Assembly: GCA_044238875.1 (NCBI GenBank)
Contig: JBIICM010000006.1
Location: forward strand, 1-38,297
Source of the DNA: JAIBAI01 sp044238875
GTDB taxonomy: Bacteria > Bacteroidota > Bacteroidia > M30B66
DNA length: 38,297 bases
Direction: 5' to 3'
Position 1 is the stretch's first letter. Each line of letters opens with the position of its first letter. This document shows, piece after piece, positions 7,245-14,064 of this stretch. A program made the position numbers and the translations under genes. The notes beneath the pieces are model-generated. The model was not told where the DNA came from. It did no database searches and saw only the letters and a list, made by a program, of their open reading frames with translations.

Positions 7245-9701
7245 TCAGCGCAAGACCACAAAACGAGCGATGCCTGTTTCTGCGCCATCCGCCGAGCGGA
7301 GTCTCATCAGGTAAGTGCCGTTTGCCAGTTGAGAGGTTGCGATTTCCTGCGGGGATTTCAGACGGATTTCAATGTTTTTCTGCAAACAAACACGACCTTC
7401 AGCACTGATGATTTCCATGCTGTAATTTCCGGGTTGCAACCCGTCGGTTTCTGCAAACAGAACCTCAGCCGAGGGGTTGGGGTATATGTGAAGATTTCTG
7501 CTGTTGAAGGGTTCAAACACCGACTGTGTCTTATCACCCTTGGCAAAGGCATATTCTCCGGGTATCAGGGTGTTGATGCGGATTGTTCCGGCGCCATTGG
7601 TTAAAGAACCTGCCGTTACGGTAAAGTCATTGTAAACCTTCCAGGGCTCTGCTGCATTGCGGCGATAAACGAGTATGGTTCTTGATTCGGTCACACTAAA
7701 GAGGTCAAAATCAAGCTCGCTGTCTTTTGCGCCATTGTAGCTGAGCTGAGCAGCCAGCTTGTCACCGGCTTTCCAAGACCCTGATACAACCCAGTAATGG
7801 CTCGAGCTCATACGGTCGATCCCCGGTCCCTTCAGGCTGGTATCAGGGCCTGCCCAAATATGCTCTATCCGTAAACTGGCGGTATCGGTGATTTTTTCCT
7901 TAAATATCCTGAAATCAACATAAGGCACCACTGATGGAATAGATTGCTGCGGTGTAATGATAAATTCATGATCCATACGCGCCTGATTCAAGCGGTTGTG
8001 CCTGTTCAAAATCACGTCTTTCGGCTCAAAAGGAACATCTATTTCCGCAACTGAGAACTGGTTACCTGCAATGATGCGGTGCTCAGAAACTTTGTTTTCG
8101 CTACCCAAAAACGTAACATCCAAAGGCACATTCTTATGAAACTGCTCCCATTTTCTTAAAAGCTGTCGCAGGTAAAGGGATGTTTTCCAGGTTTCACCGG
8201 CAGGATTCGCTTTGAAGGAGTCAGCCACAAAAACTGAAAAGCCGGGCGCGAATACCTGATCCCTGAAAAAGTCATCCATGGCAACTCCTGTTTCAGCCTC
8301 CATTGAATCCCTGAACTGCTCTGGCGTGAAGGTGGTCAGCCCCATACTTTCCTGAATGCCGCGCAGTCCTTTTCTGAAGAGCGTATCTCCAAGATAACCT
8401 CTCATGTTATGCATTACGGCAGCACCTTTGTTATAGGTGTGTATGCCGTAAACGGCAGCATCGGGCACAGGCGACAAGGGCCAGAAACCTTTGTCTCTGA
8501 CATGCGCCTCGGTAAGTACATAGTATTGATTCCGCTTTACATCCTCAACAAACTTTTTTCGTCCGCTGAGAAATTCGGCCATCAGGTGACTGCTGTATTC
8601 CGCGGGTCCCTCCTTAAGCCACATATCATTGTGGGAGTAAGGGGCAATCCAGTCTCCCCACCAGTAATGGCCCAGCTCATGTGCAATAAGGTTATCGTTT
8701 ACCTCGACTGGCTGCGTAAGAATAAACACCGGGTAAGCAATGTTTTGCGGAATTTCAAGTGCCCCCATCGTGGTGGTCACATAACCTACCCGACCCCAGT
8801 GATTGGGTCCGTACCAAAATTCACAGGCATCAATTGCCTTGCCGGTATTCACAAATTTAGCGCGCATTGCAGCCGTATCAGCAACCCTGGCAGTAAGCCT
8901 TACATCTACAGGACCGTAAACGCCTTGATGCACAAAATCAATATCTGCGTAATTTGAAGCGGCAATGGCAGAAATATGCGTGGGGATAGGCTGTTTCAAG
9001 GAAAACGACCTCACCACCGTATCGCCTGATATTACCTGTTCTCCGATAAATTCACCCTGACAATGTGCCTTGTAATTACCTGCACTCTTTACGTGGTAGG
9101 TATAGGTGGCCCTTTCAACAAATGAATCGAAGCATGGATACCAAACTTTACCGAAATTGGGTGGAATAGTAGAAATACCGATACCAAGGTTGTAAATATA
9201 ACCCTGCTCATTGATGAAACCACCCCATTTGGCATCGCGGTGAGGAATGCCTTCATAGTAAATGGTAATTTCCTGTTCCTCGCTTTTGTTGAGTGCTGCC
9301 GGAAAAAAAACTTTTAAATGGTTGCCATCATGACGAAAGTTCAGTTGGCCATTGTCCCAAAGAACAGAATCTGCGCTCAGTTTAACCTGATTGTCAGTGG
9401 TAACATGAAAGAAGTCAAACAAAATGGAATCCTGGCCGAAGAGAAGTGGCTTAAAACGTATGGTGGTGGCAGCTTTGATGCGTTTCCCGCTGATATCGGT
9501 AATATCGAGACTGATTTCATAATGAAGGATATCAAACGTGTCGCTCCGTGCAATACTTGGATTGATTTCCCTCAGGGGGCCGGATGGTACTCCCTGACCG
9601 GCAAGTGTTCTCCAGTGATGACAACCGTAAGGTATCGGCTGAGCCATTAATCTGGCGACTGAACCCGTAAGCAATAGAAGGGTGAAAACTATGATGCGCA
9701 T
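7245..9701 (-). CDS. Secreted M1-family zinc aminopeptidase with T9SS type-A C-terminal domain
   Basis: This is an 818-aa protein from the ATG at 9701. A signal peptide (MRIIVFTLLLLTGSVARLMAQ) is followed by the M1 beta-saddle domain. The catalytic domain has the substrate-anchoring motif GALEIPQN (about residue 313; GAMEN-like), the zinc site HELGH (341-345) and, 18 residues on, E364 in WLKEGPAEY. The last roughly 85 residues (LHIYPNPSAEVLF to FVVLR) are a Por-type (type A) secretion tail, so the enzyme is probably exported by the T9SS and attached or released at the surface. It would release N-terminal residues from peptides outside the cell. An in-frame start at 9812 would put 37 residues before the signal peptide and lies upstream of the predicted promoter, so I reject it. 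Confidence 0.92.
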   Translation of the reverse strand: MRIIVFTLLLLTGSVARLMAQPIPYGCHHWRTLAGQGVPSGPLREINPSIARSDTFDILHYEISLDITDISGKRIKAATTIRFKPLLFGQDSILFDFFHVTTDNQVKLSADSVLWDNGQLNFRHDGNHLKVFFPAALNKSEEQEITIYYEGIPHRDAKWGGFINEQGYIYNLGIGISTIPPNFGKVWYPCFDSFVERATYTYHVKSAGNYKAHCQGEFIGEQVISGDTVVRSFSLKQPIPTHISAIAASNYADIDFVHQGVYGPVDVRLTARVADTAAMRAKFVNTGKAIDACEFWYGPNHWGRVGYVTTTMGALEIPQNIAYPVFILTQPVEVNDNLIAHELGHYWWGDWIAPYSHNDMWLKEGPAEYSSHLMAEFLSGRKKFVEDVKRNQYYVLTEAHVRDKGFWPLSPVPDAAVYGIHTYNKGAAVMHNMRGYLGDTLFRKGLRGIQESMGLTTFTPEQFRDSMEAETGVAMDDFFRDQVFAPGFSVFVADSFKANPAGETWKTSLYLRQLLRKWEQFHKNVPLDVTFLGSENKVSEHRIIAGNQFSVAEIDVPFEPKDVILNRHNRLNQARMDHEFIITPQQSIPSVVPYVDFRIFKEKITDTASLRIEHIWAGPDTSLKGPGIDRMSSSHYWVVSGSWKAGDKLAAQLSYNGAKDSELDFDLFSVTESRTILVYRRNAAEPWKVYNDFTVTAGSLTNGAGTIRINTLIPGEYAFAKGDKTQSVFEPFNSRNLHIYPNPSAEVLFAETDGLQPGNYSMEIISAEGRVCLQKNIEIRLKSPQEIATSQLANGTYLMRLRSADGAETGIARFVVLR

Positions 9702-9718
9702 AAAGTGATTTGAGTATA

Positions 9719-9749
9719 CAAATATGCACGTTTGTTTAATTACTTTCAA
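9719..9749 (-). promoter_or_regulatory. Candidate promoter of the M1 peptidase gene
   Basis: Read on the minus strand, TTG (9749-9747), a 20-bp spacer and CATATTTG (9726-9719) fit TTG-N19-TAnnTTTG with one mismatch. Transcription would start near 9713, which supports the ATG at 9701. Confidence 0.45.
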
Positions 9750-9878
9750 TGGGTGAATGATGATTAGGGAGATGATGAATGGATACAACCTCCGAACAGT
9801 CAACGAATTCAAAAAAAATCGCCTGGGTGATCTATTCTTTTGACTTTCTATTACTTTTACAATGATAAATTAGAGGTT

Positions 9879-10592
9879 ATGCTACGTAAAACATCCGAAC
9901 AGCCTGATTGCGCCCAATGTGGTTCTCTTCATAAATCGGTTTTCTGTGAGTTGCACGGTCATGATCTTGACCAGCTCAACGAAGACAAAGGCTGTGTTTA
10001 CTATAAAAAAGGGCAGGTTGTTTTTAATGCAGGGGCTTATCCGCATGGGCTTTATTGCGTTAAGGAAGGGAAAATTAAGGTTTTTCAGGTGGGCGACGAA
10101 GGCAAGGAACAAATCGTTAGGTTGGTTAAAAGCGGAGATATCATGGGCTACAGGGCATTGCTGGGCGGAGACAAATATTCGGCCAGTGCTGAGGTGCTTG
10201 AAGATGCCCGGATTTGCCATATTCCCAAAAGCACGTTTTTCAGCCTCTTGCAAAGTAATGGCAGTTTATCACTGCAGATGATGAAACTGCTTTCAAATGA
10301 CCTTAGTATGGCCGAGCACCGGATTACTGATCTGGCCCAAAAGCCGGTGCGGGAAAGGGTGGCTGAAGCTTTGCTCTACATGAAAGAAACCTATGGCTTT
10401 GAAGATGATGGCGCTACCATCGGAGTGGTTCTTTCAAGGGAGGATATCGCCAATATAGTAGGCACAGCAACCGAAACGGTCATCAGGCTTTTAAGTGAAT
10501 TTAAATCAGAAGGCGTTATCCGTCTCGATGGCAAAAAAATCGCCATTATCAATCAAAAACAATTGGTAAGGCTCGCCAATGTTTACGATTGA
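9879..10592 (+). CDS. Crp/Fnr-family regulator with FNR-like cysteine pattern
   Basis: This 237-aa cytosolic regulator has a cyclic-nucleotide-binding-like sensory domain (about 24-130) and a C-terminal winged helix (about 160-225). The N-terminus has C11-x2-C14-x8-C23, and C113 in ARICHIP lies where E. coli FNR has C122 (CEIP). These four cysteines could hold an oxygen-sensitive 4Fe-4S cluster, although the C14-C23 spacing is three residues longer than in FNR. The recognition helix TATETVIRLL keeps the Glu (E199) and Arg (R203) that read TGA half-sites in FNR/CRP; the FNR Ser between them is Ile. It lies directly upstream of the cbb3 island, where two TGAT-N4-ATCA sites occur. I use the ATG at 9879; a TTG at 9840 is less likely. 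Confidence 0.88.
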   Translation: MLRKTSEQPDCAQCGSLHKSVFCELHGHDLDQLNEDKGCVYYKKGQVVFNAGAYPHGLYCVKEGKIKVFQVGDEGKEQIVRLVKSGDIMGYRALLGGDKYSASAEVLEDARICHIPKSTFFSLLQSNGSLSLQMMKLLSNDLSMAEHRITDLAQKPVRERVAEALLYMKETYGFEDDGATIGVVLSREDIANIVGTATETVIRLLSEFKSEGVIRLDGKKIAIINQKQLVRLANVYD

Positions 10593-10604
10593 GATCTGTT
10601 TTAC

Positions 10605-10670
10605 CTGATATAAATCATATTTTCTGCTGAGGAGCGTCATAGCATTCGCATAAGCTGCTATTCACCTTTG
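10605..10670 (+). promoter_or_regulatory. FNR-type palindrome plus promoter upstream of the hemerythrin-like gene and ccoI
   Basis: The palindrome CTGAT-ATAA-ATCAT lies at 10605-10618. It is followed by a 24-bp segment (10619-10642) that is similar at 17 of 24 positions to the one upstream of ccoS, then a 20-bp spacer and CACCTTTG (10663-10670), a one-mismatch TAnnTTTG box. The palindrome centre is about 64 bp upstream of the expected start point, a class I activator position. The -33 position reads TAG rather than TTG, so activation may be needed. Confidence 0.6.
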
Positions 10671-10690
10671 TTCCGGCTAAAGAATAACAG

Positions 10691-11281
10691 TTGAGTTATT
10701 ACGAACATATTGATTTCAATCTGGTGGATGATCATGATCTGCTTGATTTTATCGAGAACAGGCAACACGCGTTCACCAGAAATCTGCTTGACTTGATCAT
10801 ACTCAATCTGAAATCAGCCATGCGCAGCAATCCCGATGAACTTGAAAAACTCGGGAACATTGTTCGCTTGCTTCAAACGATTCGCACAAAATCAGAGTAC
10901 CTGATCAATCTTCAGGAAACCAGGCTTTTCCCATTCCTTCGCAAATTAATCGAATTAAATCAGCGCAGACAGCCAATCAGATTCCTCAGCATTAAAATTA
11001 CCGACAGCACCATACGGCAAATCAGAGAAGAGCATTATCAAATCAGGCAAATGCTAGTGGTAATGAAACAGCTCACCGGTCAATTTAAAACCCCTCCCCG
11101 GTCTGATGAAGTGATGAAACTTTGTTATGCCGAACTGAAAGAGTTTTGTGAAGATTTATCCCGGCAGTTGCAGCGGGATGATCAGTTTCTACTTCCCCGA
11201 ATTGCCAGCATGGAGACCCTGGTGCTGAGCCGCTCCGAAAGTATTGATGCAATAGCTTACGGACATGGAGGGGATGCCTGA
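10691..11281 (+). CDS. Degenerate Ric/YtfE-like hemerythrin-domain protein
   Basis: This 196-aa helical cytosolic protein follows the layout of the Ric (YtfE/ScdA) hemerythrin domain. ETRLFPFL (76-83) stands for the KEEQxLFP segment, IREEHYQIRQML (111-122) for the ExEHxxxGxxL segment, KQLTGQFKTPP (126-136) for LxxLTxxYxPP, and a segment ending in DDQFLLPR (163-170) for the HIHLENNILFPR segment. Ric proteins are di-iron proteins that protect or repair iron centres under NO or oxidative stress. Here most ligands are changed: the last HxxxE pair reads Q159-xxx-D163, the His of the middle HxxxE is absent, and only H115 clearly remains. It may be a structural or regulatory derivative. The start is TTG at 10691; its stop overlaps the ccoI ATG (TGATG). 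Confidence 0.6.
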   Translation: MSYYEHIDFNLVDDHDLLDFIENRQHAFTRNLLDLIILNLKSAMRSNPDELEKLGNIVRLLQTIRTKSEYLINLQETRLFPFLRKLIELNQRRQPIRFLSIKITDSTIRQIREEHYQIRQMLVVMKQLTGQFKTPPRSDEVMKLCYAELKEFCEDLSRQLQRDDQFLLPRIASMETLVLSRSESIDAIAYGHGGDA

Positions 11282-13716
11282 TGAGGTTGAATAAACCAAC
11301 AAATCATGATGAAACCACATCCCGGATAATACATTGTTATCACTGTGGCGACGAATGTTCTGCGCAGATGGTCATGTTCAGGGAGCATTCATTTTGCTGT
11401 GACGGTTGTAAACTGGTGTTTGAGATACTCGATGAAAATAATCTGTGTACCTATTATTCCATTTCTGAGGGCGCCGGCAACAGCCCTGATCCGGAATTGT
11501 ACAGGGATAAATTCAGTTACCTGGATCAGCCTGATATCCGCAGTCAGCTGCATCACTTCAGCAGTGCATCCCAATGCCATGTAAGGTTCTTTATCCCCGG
11601 CATGCATTGCAGCTCCTGTATCTGGCTGCTTGAAAACTTTAGGAGATTGGATCAGGGAGTGATCAGCAGTTCGGTAAATTTCCCTGGAAGAACCGTCAGC
11701 ATCTCCTACAACCCGGCTCAGACCTCGCTCAGCGCCATCGCCTCCAGATTGGCCAGCATCGGTTATGAACCGCACATCAGTCTGGATGACCTTGAAAACA
11801 AGATGCCCCGCCGGCACAAGCGCCTTAAATGGGCCAGGATAGGGGTGGCCGGCTTTTGTTTCGGGAACATCATGATGCTCAGCTTTCCCGAATATTTTTC
11901 CATTGCAGGTCTTGCAGAACAGGAAGGGTTGCGAACAACATTCTCCTGGCTGAATCTGCTGTTGAGTATCCCGGTACTTTTGTTCAGCAGCCGTGATTTT
12001 TTTGTCTCCGCCCTGGGTGCCATCCGCTCCCGACACCTCAACATCGACCTGCCGGTTGCCGCAGCCATCATGATCACCTTCCTAAGAAGTGTTTACGAAC
12101 TGGTTGCAACAGCCGGTCCCGGCTATTTTGATTCAATGACCGGAATTGTCTTTTTCATGCTCATTGGCAGGGCATTCCAGGACAATACTTTTGAAACACT
12201 TGCATTCGACAGGGATTTTAAGTCCTATTTTCCGCTTGCCGTAACCGTCATTGATAAAGGCAATGAACAGCCCATGCAGGTGAACCGCCTGCAGAAAGGC
12301 ATGCGGATCAGAATCCGCAATAATGAGGTAATTCCGGCTGATGCAGTCCTGCTTACTGAACAGGCCAACATTGATTACAGTTTTGTGACGGGCGAGTCAA
12401 GGCCTGAAACGGCGAACAAAGGTGCAGTTGTTTATGCCGGAGGCAGACAACGCGGAACATCGGTGGAGCTGGAGGTAATCAAGCCGGCTGAGCAAAGTTA
12501 CCTTACGCGTTTGTGGAACAATGAATCATTCAGAAACGATGCGGATGACAAGGAGAAGGACGGAGGGTTGGTCGACCGCATCAATCAGTATTTTACCGCC
12601 ACCGTATTTATACTGGCACTTGGAGCGGCCTTGTTCTGGTACCTGAACGATGCGCCCGACAGGGTCTGGAATGCAGTCACAACCATCCTGATCGTGGCCT
12701 GCCCCTGCATCTTGCTGCTGGCCTCCACCTTCACCAATGGCCATGTTTTACGCATCCTTGGCAGAAATGGCCTTTACCTTAAGCATGCGCGCATCATAGA
12801 GCGGCTCGGAGAAGCAGATACCATTGTGTTTGACAAGACGGGCACCATTACGCCGGGCCGTGACCTGCCCCCCAATTATGAGGGTGATGAGCTGGATCAA
12901 AAACATTCAGAGGCCATCTCTTCACTTGTTGCGCAGTCAATTCATCCGCTTAGCCGGCGAATTGCCGAATGGCTAAACTGCCGGCCTTCAATGGTTGTGG
13001 ATGATTTTTCAGAAACGAATGGAAAAGGATTGCGTGGGCTGATCAATGGAGATGTTTATATACTCGGATCGGCTTCATTTGCCGGATCGAATCCTGATCA
13101 AAAGGAGCATCAGACCAGCGTACATTTGAGTATCAATGGTGTTTATAAGGGTCGTTTCGTTTTCTGTAACCAGATGCGTGAAGGGCTTGCCGGTCAATTG
13201 ACCGGCCTGAAAAACAAGTACAGACTTTACCTGCTCAGCGGTGACCAGCCCGGCGATGCAAACTGGCTGAGTCGTTGGTTTCATCCGGAGCGCATGCTGT
13301 TCAGGCAGCAACCTGCCGACAAGCTGAATTTTATGGCTGCATTGCGCCGGCAGGGTTTTAAAACCCTCATGATCGGCGACGGGCTGAATGATGCAGGGGC
13401 GCTCAGAGAAAGTGATGCTGGTATTGCGGTGAGTGATAATGTGAATAATTTCTCGCCTGCTTGCGATGGCATCCTACAGGGCGGGCGCATGAACCGGCTG
13501 GAATCCCTGCTTCAGTTTTGCAGGGCAAGCCGCCGAGTTATTGTCTGGAGTTTTACAGTATCCATCATCTATAATATCATCGGCCTTTCGTTTGCATTGC
13601 GGGGCGAACTTGAACCGGTGATTGCTGCGATTCTGATGCCGGCAGCATCAATTTCAATAGTAAGCCTTGCCACCTTTATGACATGGGTTACCGCGAGAAA
13701 AATGCGACTTGCCTGA
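11281..13716 (+). CDS. ccoI: Copper-translocating P1B-type ATPase CcoI (FixI)
   Basis: This is an 811-aa inner-membrane ATPase that exports copper for CuB insertion into cbb3 oxidase. The order is a Cys-rich N-terminal domain (HCYHCGDEC and FCCDGC, residues 18-43), an HMA metal-binding domain with GMHCSSC (107-113), membrane helices, the actuator TGES (370-373), the ion-path CPC (474-476), the phosphorylation site DKTGT (518-522), the HP motif in SIHPLS and the hinge GDGLNDAGALRESDAG. The extra N-terminal Cys domain plus HMA is typical of CcoI rather than CopA. The start overlaps the previous stop, so the two are translationally coupled. The neighbouring ccoS and ccoNO support the assignment. 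Confidence 0.95.
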   Translation: MRLNKPTNHDETTSRIIHCYHCGDECSAQMVMFREHSFCCDGCKLVFEILDENNLCTYYSISEGAGNSPDPELYRDKFSYLDQPDIRSQLHHFSSASQCHVRFFIPGMHCSSCIWLLENFRRLDQGVISSSVNFPGRTVSISYNPAQTSLSAIASRLASIGYEPHISLDDLENKMPRRHKRLKWARIGVAGFCFGNIMMLSFPEYFSIAGLAEQEGLRTTFSWLNLLLSIPVLLFSSRDFFVSALGAIRSRHLNIDLPVAAAIMITFLRSVYELVATAGPGYFDSMTGIVFFMLIGRAFQDNTFETLAFDRDFKSYFPLAVTVIDKGNEQPMQVNRLQKGMRIRIRNNEVIPADAVLLTEQANIDYSFVTGESRPETANKGAVVYAGGRQRGTSVELEVIKPAEQSYLTRLWNNESFRNDADDKEKDGGLVDRINQYFTATVFILALGAALFWYLNDAPDRVWNAVTTILIVACPCILLLASTFTNGHVLRILGRNGLYLKHARIIERLGEADTIVFDKTGTITPGRDLPPNYEGDELDQKHSEAISSLVAQSIHPLSRRIAEWLNCRPSMVVDDFSETNGKGLRGLINGDVYILGSASFAGSNPDQKEHQTSVHLSINGVYKGRFVFCNQMREGLAGQLTGLKNKYRLYLLSGDQPGDANWLSRWFHPERMLFRQQPADKLNFMAALRRQGFKTLMIGDGLNDAGALRESDAGIAVSDNVNNFSPACDGILQGGRMNRLESLLQFCRASRRVIVWSFTVSIIYNIIGLSFALRGELEPVIAAILMPAASISIVSLATFMTWVTARKMRLA

Positions 13717-13725
13717 AATAGAAGG

Positions 13726-13758
13726 ATGGTCAGCCTAAACAGGCCTGGTCACCATTTT
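13726..13758 (+). terminator. Weak hairpin after ccoI
   Basis: ATGGT (13726-13730) pairs with ACCAT (13751-13755) around an inner GCCT-aaac-AGGC stem, and a short T-run follows. The stem is interrupted, so termination may be partial. It separates ccoI from the ccoS promoter region. Confidence 0.35.
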
Positions 13759-13762
13759 AAAA

Positions 13763-13828
13763 ATGATAAAAATCATAATTTCTGCTGATACCTGTCATTG
13801 ATGGGCAGTAAAGGCCTGGATAGTTTTG
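13763..13828 (+). promoter_or_regulatory. FNR-type palindrome plus promoter of the ccoS-ccoNOQP operon
   Basis: The palindrome ATGAT-AAAA-ATCAT lies at 13763-13776 and matches the FNR consensus TTGAT-N4-ATCAA except for the symmetric outer pair. It is followed by a 24-bp segment containing TTTCTGCTGA and ending in TTG (13798-13800), a 20-bp spacer and a full TAnnTTTG box, TAGTTTTG (13821-13828). The palindrome centre is about 64 bp upstream of the expected start point. The spacing from palindrome to -7 box is 58 bp, exactly as upstream of the hemerythrin-like gene. Confidence 0.7.
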
Positions 13829-13862
13829 AAGCGTCGAAGATTTTGATTTTTTATCCAAACCA

Positions 13863-14042
13863 ATGAGTGCCCTGTACATATTAATCGCGATCAGTATCTG
13901 CGTCGCTATTGTATTTCTGGTCTCCTTTCTTTGGGCTGTGAACCGTGGCCAGTTTGATGATGACTACACCCCCTCGGTACGAATCCTCTTTGACGACCCG
14001 GAAATACAACAACCGGATGAACCTTTAAAAAAAGAACTTTAA
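13863..14042 (+). CDS. ccoS: cbb3 oxidase maturation protein CcoS
   Basis: This 59-aa protein has one N-terminal membrane helix (about residues 4-25, ALYILIAISICVAIVFLVSF) followed by LWAVNRGQFDD, which matches the conserved CcoS pattern (W-x-x-x-x-G-Q-F/Y-D-D). CcoS is needed for cofactor insertion into cbb3 oxidase. The tail is acidic and variable. The ATG lies 34 bp after the predicted -7 box. The gene comes directly before ccoNO; in many Proteobacteria it instead follows ccoI in a ccoGHIS unit. Confidence 0.9.
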   Translation: MSALYILIAISICVAIVFLVSFLWAVNRGQFDDDYTPSVRILFDDPEIQQPDEPLKKEL

Positions 14043-14064
14043 AGTCAACAGCCATCAGATAAAC

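Noticed and set aside
8409..8957. 182-codon open frame on the plus strand inside the M1 peptidase gene
   Set aside because: It lies opposite the catalytic domain of a clear enzyme gene, shows no domain and has no promoter; antisense shadow.
10605..10618. Reading the TGAT-N4-ATCA palindrome as a terminator of the regulator gene
   Set aside because: Stem too short and AT-rich, no T-run, and the same element with the same promoter spacing recurs upstream of ccoS.
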